Below are positions 54,455 to 63,506 of a stretch of 64,000 nt of DNA, piece after piece. The DNA is from Izhakiella capsodis (lineage in GTDB: Bacteria; Pseudomonadota; Gammaproteobacteria; Enterobacterales; Enterobacteriaceae). Location of the stretch: NCBI RefSeq assembly GCF_900115045.1, contig NZ_FOVC01000001.1, forward strand, positions 496,001-560,000, written 5' to 3'. The notes under the pieces are model-generated. The model saw only the letters and a list, made by a program, of their open reading frames with translations, searched no databases and was not told the DNA's origin. Every line of letters begins with the position of its first letter. Position 1 is the first letter of the stretch. A program made the position numbers and the translations under genes.

Positions 54455-56431
54455 CTAGCGTCGATGTTTAAGCCAATGTTCCAGAGCCTCAGCGGGCATT
54501 GGCTTTGCATGCAGAAAACCCTGACGAATGTTAACACCGTTAGCAATAACAAACTTGTCTTCCTCAACAGTTTCAATTCCCTCGGCGATCACGCACAAGT
54601 CCAGCGCTCTGGCAACGGCCACGATGGCGCGCACCAGTGACTGTGAAACAGGTTGCACATTAACACCTCGGATAAAGCTCTGATCGAGCTTAATCGCGTT
54701 GATCGGAAAACGTGTGAGCTGTGAAAGCGAGGAGTAGCCGGTACCAAAATCATCCAGATGAATTTGCGCACCCAGCTGGCGAAATAACTGCATCAAAGCC
54801 AGTGCTTGCTCCTCATTTTCAATCAGGCAGCTCTCAGTGAGCTCAATGTCCAGTGGGCAATCCGTCATCTGTGCATCGTTAAGCGCCTTTTTCAGATCGT
54901 TGTATAAACGTTGGTCGATGAGCTGGCGCGGTGACACGTTGACGGCCACTCTCAGGCTGATCCCCCTACGTTGCCAGTCAGCGATTTGGGTTAATACATT
55001 CAGTAGAACCCATCGGCCGAGTGGCACTATCAGCCCTGATTCCTCTGCGTAAGGAATGAAGCTTTCAGGGGGGACAAGCCCTCGCTCCGGTGAGTTCCAG
55101 CGCACCAGTGCTTCAGCGCTGACCACCTCACCATTAATATCGATTTTGGGCTGATAGTCGATGACTAGTTGTTGCAAATCCAGGGCCTTACGGAGGTGGG
55201 TATCAAGCCATAGATATTCAAATACGCGCTTATTCATCCCGGTGCTGAAAATGCAAAATTTACCCCGGTCATTCTCTTTGGCGTTATACATGGCAGTATC
55301 TGCATTTCGAATCAGGCTTTCCCTGTCCTTCCCATGTTGAGGGCTGATGGCAATGCCAATCGAACAGCCTGAATATACCTCAATCGGCCCGACACGAAAT
55401 GGCTGCTTCAATCGCTCAATAATTCGTTCTGCCATGCTCTTCAGCGCTATCTCACTGGTATTTTCTGCCAGTATCAAAAACTCATCGCCGCCCAAGCGTG
55501 CTAATGCCTGTTCTTTCTTAAGGCAGCTTTGAATGGCCTGAGAAACTGACTTCAATAATTGGTCGCCAAACAGATGACCATAGGCATCGTTGATTTTCTT
55601 GAAATTATCGAGATCAAGATAGATGAGGCCGACTTCACTGTCACCCCGCTGCTCAAGCGCTTCGGCTATCTCTTGAACCATGGCGTTGCGGTTGGGCAGG
55701 CCGGTAATAGAGTCGGTATTGGCCAGTACGCGCAGACGCTCCTGTGCGCTACGCTCTTCAGTAATGTCGGTTCCTGAACAGATCAGGAACGGTTCATCAC
55801 GACTGCCGCCACTATAAACGAATTTATTGCGAAATAAGAACAGACGCTGGCCGCGTTTAGTGTTAATCCAGCGCTCTACCTCATACGATTGGCCGTTACG
55901 AAAAAAACCAGTGATGTTGCGGCGCGAAGCGGCAGCCTCCTGTTTGCTCATGAACAGCTGAAAGACATTATATCCGATGACTTCCTGCTCCTTGAGGCCG
56001 GTATACTCTTCACTGAGGCGGTTGAAGCGCTGAATATTGCCGCGCCGATCGATGATGACAATGACCGAGTTGGCTTCAGAAACAATCTGCTCAGCAAAAG
56101 AAAGCCCCTGTATCAGCTCGCGAGCAACGGTTGTGCTATCGCCCCAAGCGGAAGCGGTTCCCGCCCATTCGTACTGGTTAATCCTGCGGCCGACAAGATG
56201 CACAGGCAGCTCTTCGCCCTGAATGCGCAGGTTCAGATTGATACTGGAAGTGATCACCGTCATCGCGCGGATGAGGCTGGCCTGCGGTGCGTTGAGCGCC
56301 ACCGCAGAGCTTGTCTGAGACTTTTCATCCTTGGCAAATCGTAGTGCGTCACTATCGGCAGTAAGACGCCAATGGGGGCTGGTCGTGCCAAAGCAGGTAT
56401 ACAGCAACGTTTGGCCCAACTCATCGGTCAT
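54455..56431 (-). CDS. rpfR: RpfR/PdeR: PAS-GGDEF-EAL cyclic-di-GMP protein
   Basis: This 658-residue protein has an N-terminal domain (about 1-105), a PAS domain (about 110-230), GGDEF (about 235-395) and EAL (about 400-655). The architecture matches the BDSF receptor RpfR, whose N-terminal domain binds RpfF, and E. coli PdeR (Gmr). The GGDEF motif (314-318) and EAL motif (SAEALVRW, 440-442) are intact, as are LDDFGTGYSS, KLDQSFI and AEGIET of the phosphodiesterase. The RxxD inhibitory site before GGDEF is absent (KKEQ instead). Beside rpfF the likely job is BDSF-gated c-di-GMP hydrolysis; PdeR-type action alone is the alternative. Confidence 0.9.
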   Translation of the reverse strand: MTDELGQTLLYTCFGTTSPHWRLTADSDALRFAKDEKSQTSSAVALNAPQASLIRAMTVITSSINLNLRIQGEELPVHLVGRRINQYEWAGTASAWGDSTTVARELIQGLSFAEQIVSEANSVIVIIDRRGNIQRFNRLSEEYTGLKEQEVIGYNVFQLFMSKQEAAASRRNITGFFRNGQSYEVERWINTKRGQRLFLFRNKFVYSGGSRDEPFLICSGTDITEERSAQERLRVLANTDSITGLPNRNAMVQEIAEALEQRGDSEVGLIYLDLDNFKKINDAYGHLFGDQLLKSVSQAIQSCLKKEQALARLGGDEFLILAENTSEIALKSMAERIIERLKQPFRVGPIEVYSGCSIGIAISPQHGKDRESLIRNADTAMYNAKENDRGKFCIFSTGMNKRVFEYLWLDTHLRKALDLQQLVIDYQPKIDINGEVVSAEALVRWNSPERGLVPPESFIPYAEESGLIVPLGRWVLLNVLTQIADWQRRGISLRVAVNVSPRQLIDQRLYNDLKKALNDAQMTDCPLDIELTESCLIENEEQALALMQLFRQLGAQIHLDDFGTGYSSLSQLTRFPINAIKLDQSFIRGVNVQPVSQSLVRAIVAVARALDLCVIAEGIETVEEDKFVIANGVNIRQGFLHAKPMPAEALEHWLKHRR

Positions 56432-56562
56432 ATTTAGCTCCTCATGCTGTGACGATAGTGCCGGTCTATCTCTCTATTTTAACAACAGTATTCAGCTATC
56501 TGTACGGTTACAAGAAACATTGTGGATATATTTTTATAATCAGGCAGGCTGGAAGTTTGAAA

Positions 56563-56584
56563 AATACCCCGGGCGCACGCCGGG
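56563..56584 (-). terminator. Terminator after the cstA operon
   Basis: On the minus strand CCCGG/CCGGG with a 7-base loop is followed by GTATTTTTC. It lies just beyond the DUF466 gene. Confidence 0.55.
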
Positions 56585-56593
56585 ATAATATTG

Positions 56594-56887
56594 CTAGCAG
56601 GGACATCGCCCTGGAGAACCGGGGTTAGTGGGAAATCGTGCGTCGACACAATAACGATGAAACGCACGGGCGGTCATCGGCGTCTTCTCCGGATGTATGC
56701 GTTGCATGTGATCCAGATAGGTCTGATAGTCCCGGACCCCAACCATCAGCCGGAAACATTGAATTAACCGTTTCAATATCAGGCGACAGCCGGTTGGTGA
56801 GGTAATAACCGGCTCATTTAGCCGGGTGAACGTTTTAAATGGCCCGGACAGAGGGGGGCGGATAGGTGTTTTTACCGCGCTAAACAT
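56594..56887 (-). CDS. ybdD: YbdD/YjiX family (DUF466) protein
   Basis: This 97-residue protein has the DUF466 core MVGVRDYQTYLDHMQRIHP, then EKTPMTARAFHRYCVDAR, and a cysteine-containing C terminus (GRCPC). Family members follow cstA or btsT and are needed for full activity of the pyruvate transporter. The ATG overlapping the end of cstA has a GAGG ribosome site six bases upstream. The N-terminal extension of about 30 residues compared with E. coli YbdD (65) is unusual. Confidence 0.85.
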   Translation of the reverse strand: MFSAVKTPIRPPLSGPFKTFTRLNEPVITSPTGCRLILKRLIQCFRLMVGVRDYQTYLDHMQRIHPEKTPMTARAFHRYCVDARFPTNPGSPGRCPC

Positions 56888-58946
56888 GGTCAACCTCATT
56901 ACGCAATATAGGCGAAGTTTCGTGGGTTGTGGCGATGCTACTTGCCAGAGCTTTGCGTATCACAAATATTGCCGCTATCAGCATTGTAACGGCAACCAGC
57001 ATGAAAAAACCGCACAACACGGCGTTAATCTGGTTGCTGATAACGATAGTATGCATATCTGTCATGGTTTTTGCCGGGGCGAGGATCATGTCATTGTCGA
57101 TGCCACGGGCAAACTTTTTCGCCTGAGCGAGAAAACCAACGGTCGGGCTGGCATCGAAAATCTTCTGCCAGCCGGCAGTCATGGAAGTTATAAACAGCAG
57201 GATGGTTGGCAGGATAGTGACCCACGTATAACGCTGCTTTTTCATTTTAAATAGCACGACGGTGCCGAGGATCAGCGCCATTGATGCCAGCATCTGATTG
57301 CCGATACCAAACAGCGGCCACAGGGTGTTAATGCCACCTAATGGATCGATGACTCCCTGATAAACGAAGAATCCCCAACAGGCAACGGCAACCGCAGTGC
57401 CGATAATATTTCCCACCCAGGAACGGTTATTCGCCAGCGAAGGTATAACCATGCCCACCAGATCCTGCACCATGAAGCGGCAGGCGCGGGTACCCGCGTC
57501 CACGGCGGTAAGAATAAACAGTGCTTCAAACAGGATAGCAAAATGATACCAGAAGGCCATCATAGCCCGGCTGTTTATTACCTCGGTGAGGATATGAGCC
57601 ATGCCCACGGCGAAGGTCGGGGCACCGCCGGCGCGTGAAAGTATTGAAGTTTCACCGACATCATGTGCAATTTGCGTCAGTGTTTCTGGCGTCAGCACAA
57701 AGCCCCAGCTATTGATTACCTGTGCGGCCTGTTCAATCGTTGTACCAATTATTGCTGCAGGGGCGTTGAGCGCAAAGTAGACCCCCGGATCGATTACCGA
57801 AGCGCAAATCAGCGCCATTATTGCGACAAATGACTCCATTAGCATCGCACCGTAGCCAATGACGCGGATATGGCTTTCATACTCAATCAGCTTGGGCGTT
57901 GTTCCGCTGGATACCAGCGCGTGGAAGCCAGAAATAGCGCCGCAGGCAATCGTTATAAACAGGAACGGAAAGAGATTCCCGGCAAATACTGGCCCACTAC
58001 CGTCTATAAACCTGGTCACGGCAGGCATTTTTAATACGGGCATGGCGATAACGATACTGAGTGCAAGGCCAAGGATCACCCCAATTTTGAGGAAGGTTGA
58101 CAGATAGTCGCGCGGTGCCAGCAGCAGCCAAACCGGTAGCACAGATGCAACGAAGCCGTAAATAACTAAAACCCAGGTCAACGTGGTGCCTTTCAGGGTA
58201 AAGAATGGCCCCCAAAACGTGTCCTGTGCCACTGAGCCGCCATAGACAATTGCGGCCATCATCAATACAAAACCGATCACCGACACCTCAAGAATACGGC
58301 CAGGACGGATAAAACGCATATAGATACCCATCAAGAGGGCGATAGGCAGCGTTGCGGCAATGGTAAATAGCCCCCAGGGGCTGTTGGATAGTGCTTTTAC
58401 TACCACCAATGCCAGTGCAGACAGAATGATGATCATGACGCCAAATGCGCCCAACATGGTAACCACGCCGGCAAAAGGGCCAAGTTCCTGACGCGCCATT
58501 TCACCAAGAGAGCGTCCATCGCGGCGGGTGGAAATGAACAGGATAAGAAAATCCTGTACGGCGCCGGCAAACACCACGCCAACCAGTATCCAGACAGTAC
58601 CGGGCAAAAATCCCATCTGTGCTGCCAGCACCGGCCCGACCAGCGGTCCGGCACCTGCGATGGCGGCGAAATGATGGCCGAATAACACCCATTTATTGGT
58701 CGGAACATAATCAAGTCCGTCGTTATAGCGTTCGGCAGGGGTCAGACGGTTATCATTCAATTCAAAAATTCGTCGGGAAATAAACAGGCTGTAGAAACGA
58801 TATGCGATGCAGTAACAGGCTACTGCGGTGACGACCAGCCAGAGGGTGTTAACCTGCTCGCCGCGCTTCAGTGCCAGCATGGCAAAAGCGGCGACACCCA
58901 CCAACGTCACTGCTGTCCAGATTAAACTGGATTTGAGATTTTTCAT
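56880..58946 (-). CDS. cstA: CstA carbon starvation protein, pyruvate/peptide transporter
   Basis: CstA is a large inner-membrane transporter induced by carbon starvation and CRP in E. coli, importing pyruvate (earlier described for peptides). The 688-residue product has many membrane segments. The family blocks include NTLWLVVTAVACYCIAYRFY, HHFAAIAGAGPLVGPVLAAQ and SGFHALVSSGTTPK. It overlaps the DUF466 gene by eight bases. Its place between rpfR and rnb differs from E. coli, where cstA-ybdD lies near the enterobactin genes. Confidence 0.95.
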   Translation of the reverse strand: MKNLKSSLIWTAVTLVGVAAFAMLALKRGEQVNTLWLVVTAVACYCIAYRFYSLFISRRIFELNDNRLTPAERYNDGLDYVPTNKWVLFGHHFAAIAGAGPLVGPVLAAQMGFLPGTVWILVGVVFAGAVQDFLILFISTRRDGRSLGEMARQELGPFAGVVTMLGAFGVMIIILSALALVVVKALSNSPWGLFTIAATLPIALLMGIYMRFIRPGRILEVSVIGFVLMMAAIVYGGSVAQDTFWGPFFTLKGTTLTWVLVIYGFVASVLPVWLLLAPRDYLSTFLKIGVILGLALSIVIAMPVLKMPAVTRFIDGSGPVFAGNLFPFLFITIACGAISGFHALVSSGTTPKLIEYESHIRVIGYGAMLMESFVAIMALICASVIDPGVYFALNAPAAIIGTTIEQAAQVINSWGFVLTPETLTQIAHDVGETSILSRAGGAPTFAVGMAHILTEVINSRAMMAFWYHFAILFEALFILTAVDAGTRACRFMVQDLVGMVIPSLANNRSWVGNIIGTAVAVACWGFFVYQGVIDPLGGINTLWPLFGIGNQMLASMALILGTVVLFKMKKQRYTWVTILPTILLFITSMTAGWQKIFDASPTVGFLAQAKKFARGIDNDMILAPAKTMTDMHTIVISNQINAVLCGFFMLVAVTMLIAAIFVIRKALASSIATTHETSPILRNEVDHV

Positions 58947-59113
58947 TACTTAACTCCTTGTCTTTCCACTGATGACATATCAGGAAGGCTTATGGAAAAT
59001 TAAAAGTAATGTAATTTTTTGTTAGCGGAGGTATTTGCTGAGGAATCTGTGAATTAACAAGTGTTTTTTAATGACGATGCCGGGGTGAGGCCATTGCGGC
59101 CTCACCTCGTATT

Positions 59114-61048
59114 TTACGCAGCCGGTCGGGCAACAATGCTGCGGGTTTCCATCCGTATTTCGGCGATGGTGACCTCAATAAGGTCAGAAACGCGCCAGAT
59201 GATCTCCCCTTTTATGCCGACGGTACCGGCTTCCTGGCTGCAAATAAGTTCATCGCGAACCGTGTGCAGGAAGGGGGCAGGTATAAAGGCCATTGCGCCG
59301 TTATCCAACAATCTTACACGCATACCTCCGCGAGAAATGTCGATAATCTCAGCGCTGAAGCGCCTATCGGTGCCAGCTGAATTTCGCAGGAAACGCGCGT
59401 ACAGCCAGTCGCTGACATCGCGCTCAGCCATGCGATTGAGACGACGGCGCTCACTCATTTTTTGTATGGCATCGGCATCGGGACGTTGACCCTGCTCACC
59501 GTTTATAATCGCCTTCAGCAGGCGGTGGTTGAGCATGTCACCATACTTACGGATTGGCGAGGTCCAGGTTGCATAAGCCTCCAGGCCAAGGCCAAAGTGC
59601 GGCCCGGGTTCGCTGGTGATTTCGGCGAAAGACTGGAATCGCCGAATGCGGCTATCGAGGAACTGAGTTGGCTGCTGGTCGAGTGCTCTTCGTAACGTAC
59701 GGAAGCCCTCCAGGGTAGTCATAGCCTGCGGATCAGCGACAATACCGTGATTAGCCAGTACTGCGCTGGCCTGCTGGGCGTTGGCGCTATCAAACCCATG
59801 ATGGACGTTGTAGACGCCAAAGCCCAGCTGGTCGCGTAATACTGTTGCCGCGCAAATGTTCGCCGCGATCATCGCTTCTTCAACCATACGATTGGCGGTG
59901 CGACGTGGTTCGGTGACAATATCCAGCACCTCACCCTTTTCACCAAGCAGGAAGCGATAATCAGGCCGATCTTTGAAAACCAGAGCGTGAGTCCGACGCC
60001 ATTCGTTTCGGGCAAGGCTCATGCGATGCAGCAGGCGGATCTGGTTGGCTATCGCTGCGCTTTGTGGCTGCCAGCGGCCACTATTTTCCAGCCAGTCTGA
60101 CACGTCGTCATACGCCAGCTTGGCCTTGGATTCGATCCAGGCTGTAAAAAAATGCACGTCATCACCGAGGCTACCCTCTTTGGCGACGGTCACACGGCAC
60201 ACCAGCGCAGGCCGACGTTCGTTAGGGCGCAGTGAGCATAAATCATCGGAAAGCTGGCGCGGCAGCATGGGAATATTAAATCCCGGCAGGTAGTTGGTAA
60301 AAGCGCGTACGGCAGCAATGTGGTCCAGCTTACTACCGGCGGCGATCCACGCGGTTGGATCGGCAATAGCGATGGTCAGTTGTAGTTCGCCGCCGGGCGT
60401 CTCTTCAACGTAAAGCGCATCGTCCATATCGACAGTACTGGCACTATCAATGGTAATAAAATCCAGAGCAGTCAAATCTTCGCGCTGCGTAGCCTGGTCG
60501 TGCATCGCGATCGGTGCATCTGAGGGCGCTTCACGCTCCAGATTATGACGTGACAACGTCACCCACCAGGGGGCCAGGTGATCATCAGCGGCCGTGATAT
60601 ATTCGGTTAGCTCAGCGTAAAAACCGCGATCGCCTTTTAACGGATGACGACGCATTTCAGCGACCGCCCAGTCTCCCACCTTAAATTCATGGCTAACATT
60701 GCGCATCGGGCGGCAGGGAATAGCGTCTTTGAGCAGCGGATGGTCAGGAATAATAAAAAGGCGATCGTCTTTTTTCTGTATCCGACCGACAAAACGGCTA
60801 AGGAATGGCTCTACCAGCGTTTCCGGATCGGCAATTTCGCGATCTTTATCAGTTTGGAGGATAGCTACCACGCGATCTCCGTGCATCACTTTTTTCATAA
60901 ACGGTGGTGGAATGAAGTAACTCTTCTGCGAATCTACTTCTAGAAAACCAAAGCCTTTTTCCGTGCCTTTCACTGAACCTTCAACGCGTGGGGTTTGGGA
61001 GTGAAGCTTCTCTTTGAGCTGCGCAAGCAGCGGATTATCCTGGAACAT
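59114..61048 (-). CDS. rnb: Exoribonuclease II
   Basis: RNase II is the 3'-5' processive hydrolytic exoribonuclease. The product is 644 residues, as in E. coli. Cold-shock/S1-like domains are at the N terminus. The RNB catalytic domain has the DFITIDSASTVDMDDALYV aspartates and the TSPIRKYGDMLNH motif, and an S1 domain is at the C terminus. A GGTGAGGCC/GGCCTCACC hairpin lies at 59084-59106 beyond the stop. Confidence 0.98.
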   Translation of the reverse strand: MFQDNPLLAQLKEKLHSQTPRVEGSVKGTEKGFGFLEVDSQKSYFIPPPFMKKVMHGDRVVAILQTDKDREIADPETLVEPFLSRFVGRIQKKDDRLFIIPDHPLLKDAIPCRPMRNVSHEFKVGDWAVAEMRRHPLKGDRGFYAELTEYITAADDHLAPWWVTLSRHNLEREAPSDAPIAMHDQATQREDLTALDFITIDSASTVDMDDALYVEETPGGELQLTIAIADPTAWIAAGSKLDHIAAVRAFTNYLPGFNIPMLPRQLSDDLCSLRPNERRPALVCRVTVAKEGSLGDDVHFFTAWIESKAKLAYDDVSDWLENSGRWQPQSAAIANQIRLLHRMSLARNEWRRTHALVFKDRPDYRFLLGEKGEVLDIVTEPRRTANRMVEEAMIAANICAATVLRDQLGFGVYNVHHGFDSANAQQASAVLANHGIVADPQAMTTLEGFRTLRRALDQQPTQFLDSRIRRFQSFAEITSEPGPHFGLGLEAYATWTSPIRKYGDMLNHRLLKAIINGEQGQRPDADAIQKMSERRRLNRMAERDVSDWLYARFLRNSAGTDRRFSAEIIDISRGGMRVRLLDNGAMAFIPAPFLHTVRDELICSQEAGTVGIKGEIIWRVSDLIEVTIAEIRMETRSIVARPAA

Positions 61049-61199
61049 AATTTCAACAGTTTTAGTGGCCTAAGAGCGGGTGACAGTTTTACGCGAATAG
61101 CACGCGGGCGGCAAGGTTAATATTGACCGCAGTAAACGGAGAAAAACATGGGTGCGACGGGGATGCCCGTACGGTATCACGCACGGGCTAAGCGCACTA

Positions 61200-63506
61200 T
61201 CAGACAATACGTAGATCGTCATGATTTTGCGAAAGGGTAATTTTTACCGGCACTGATTTTGACGTCGGCGTCCCGGTGCCATCGCCATAGCTGGTAAGAG
61301 GTACAAGTGGGTTGGTTTCCGGATAATACGCGGCCAGGTTACCGCGAGGGATCGCATAGGGTACCAATTTGAACCCTTCCACTTTCCGGATGATGCCATC
61401 ATTCCAGAGTGTTTCGATATCGACGCTGTCGCCGGCTTTCAGCCCCATATCAGTCATATCATCAGGATGAATAAATAGCACCTCGCGCTGGCCGTATACG
61501 CCCCGGTAGCGGTCGTCAAGACCATAAATAGTGGTGTTGTACTGATCGTGAGAGCGCAGAGTCTGTAGGGTGAAGGGCGCTTCATTCTGGCCGATAGACG
61601 GAAATAACGAAGCGGGCAGACTGGCCGCGCTAAAATTGGCCTTACCGCTATCGGTATTAAAGCAGTATTGCGCCGCTGCATTTCCCAGCCAGAACCCACC
61701 GGGATGCTCGCATTTCTGATTGAAGTCTGCAAAGCCTGGAATGGTAGCGGCGATATGGTCACGTATCAGGTTGTAATCTCCGGCGAGCGCCAGCCAGTCT
61801 ATTTTCTCGTTGCCTAAGGTCGCCTGAGCAATGCCTGCCACTATTGCGGTTTCCGAACGCTGTGTGTCGGATAGCGGCTTACCAACGCCTTGCGAGGCAT
61901 GAACCATACTGAATGAGTCCTCGACGGTAATAAACTGGGCGCCACTGGCTTGTATATCTTCTTCGGTACGGCCAAGCGTTGGCAAAATCAGCGCCTCATT
62001 TCCTGGTACCAGGTGAGTACGGTTGAGCTTGGTGCTGATCTGAACGGTAAGCCCACAACGCTGCAATGCCATTTCGGTACGCGGGCTATCAGGTGCGGCG
62101 GCGGCAAGGTTGCCACCCAGCGCAATGAATACTTTAATTTCGTTACGCAGCATCGCCTCTAATGCTTGCACGGTGTTATGTCCGGCTTCGCGCGGCGGCG
62201 AAAAGTTAAAATGTGCCGCCAGGCTATCGAGGAATGCGGCGCCCGGCTTTTCATCGATACCCATCGTCCGGTTACCCTGCACATTACTGTGTCCCCGAAC
62301 CGGACACAGACCGGCACCCGGCTTACCAAGCTGACCGAAAAGTAGCTGGAGATTAACGATTTCACGGACAGTATCAATCGAATGTTTGTGCTGAGTGATC
62401 CCCATCGCCCAGGTACAGATAACGCGCTCGGCCTGCTGATAAACCGTCGCAGCATGACGTAGCTGCTGCTCGCTGAGCCCGGATTGTTGGGTAATAGTAT
62501 GCCAGTCCGTTGCGTCCACCACCGCAAGATAGTCATCCATACCTTGGGTATGTTCAGCGATGAACGCCTGCGCGAAAATCCCCTCTTCGCCTGCATTGAT
62601 GCGCAGGCGATGGATTTCCAGCAATGCTTTTACCATGCCACGTACCGCAGCCATATCCCCCCCCAGACGGGGTTGATAATAGGTAGAGCTAATTGCGCCT
62701 GATAAGGGGGTCAGCAGTTCAACCGGCTTTTGCGGATCGGAAAAGCGCTCCAGACCGCGCTCACGTAGCGTGTTGAAGGTCACAATGCGGGCGCCGCGAT
62801 CGGCAGCGTTGCGCAGGCTGTGCAGCATCCGAGGATGATTGGTGCCAGGATTCTGGCCAAAAACGAAGATGGCGTCAGCCTGTTCAAAATCGTTAAGCAG
62901 AATTGTGCCTTTACCAACACCAATACTGTTCTTTAAACCGGTACCGCTTGCTTCATGGCACATATTCGAGCAGTCGGGAAAGTTATTGGTGCCGGCCATA
63001 CGGCCGAACAGCTGATATAACCACGAGGCTTCGTTACTGGCGCGACCAGAAGTATAAAGCTCCATCTGATGCGGATTACTCATCGACTTGATATGTCGGG
63101 CAATCAAAGCGAATGCGTCATCCCAGCTGATTGGCTCATAGTGATCGGTCGTGCGGTTGTAGCGAAGTGGCTCAACGATACGGCCCTGATATTCGAGAAA
63201 GTAATCACTTTGCTGATACAGCTGAGTCACGCTATAGCGCTTGAAGAAATCGGCATCAATATAGCGACGAGTCGCTTCCCAAGTTACCGCTTTAGCGCCA
63301 TTTTCACAAAAACTGAACGTGCTTTTATTATCGTCGCCCCATGCGCAGCCTGGGCAGTCAAAGCCTTTTGCCTTGTTTACGTGCATCAGATTGCGCAAAT
63401 TTTTAATGACCTGCTTGCTGTCAAAAACGAAACGGGTGGTGGCTTCCAGTGAACCCCAGCCGCCAGCGGCTGATTGGTACGGTTTGATCTGCGATTTAAA
63501 TTTCAT
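61200..63506 (-). CDS. ydeP: YdeP-type molybdopterin oxidoreductase (FdhF family)
   Basis: This 768-residue protein is of the FdhF/YdeP group of molybdopterin-guanine-dinucleotide oxidoreductases. The N-terminal AAGGWGSLEA and FDCPGCAWGDD cysteines, the YTSGRASNEASW block, NFPDCSNMCHEASG, GQNPGTNHPRM and the C-terminal molydopterin-binding SHDQYNTTIYGLDDRYRGV are conserved with E. coli YdeP (759). No Tat signal is seen, so it is cytosolic. YdeP contributes to acid resistance in E. coli; substrate and redox partner are unknown. No fdhD-like gene is adjacent in the window. The gene is monocistronic here. Confidence 0.92.
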   Translation of the reverse strand: MKFKSQIKPYQSAAGGWGSLEATTRFVFDSKQVIKNLRNLMHVNKAKGFDCPGCAWGDDNKSTFSFCENGAKAVTWEATRRYIDADFFKRYSVTQLYQQSDYFLEYQGRIVEPLRYNRTTDHYEPISWDDAFALIARHIKSMSNPHQMELYTSGRASNEASWLYQLFGRMAGTNNFPDCSNMCHEASGTGLKNSIGVGKGTILLNDFEQADAIFVFGQNPGTNHPRMLHSLRNAADRGARIVTFNTLRERGLERFSDPQKPVELLTPLSGAISSTYYQPRLGGDMAAVRGMVKALLEIHRLRINAGEEGIFAQAFIAEHTQGMDDYLAVVDATDWHTITQQSGLSEQQLRHAATVYQQAERVICTWAMGITQHKHSIDTVREIVNLQLLFGQLGKPGAGLCPVRGHSNVQGNRTMGIDEKPGAAFLDSLAAHFNFSPPREAGHNTVQALEAMLRNEIKVFIALGGNLAAAAPDSPRTEMALQRCGLTVQISTKLNRTHLVPGNEALILPTLGRTEEDIQASGAQFITVEDSFSMVHASQGVGKPLSDTQRSETAIVAGIAQATLGNEKIDWLALAGDYNLIRDHIAATIPGFADFNQKCEHPGGFWLGNAAAQYCFNTDSGKANFSAASLPASLFPSIGQNEAPFTLQTLRSHDQYNTTIYGLDDRYRGVYGQREVLFIHPDDMTDMGLKAGDSVDIETLWNDGIIRKVEGFKLVPYAIPRGNLAAYYPETNPLVPLTSYGDGTGTPTSKSVPVKITLSQNHDDLRIV

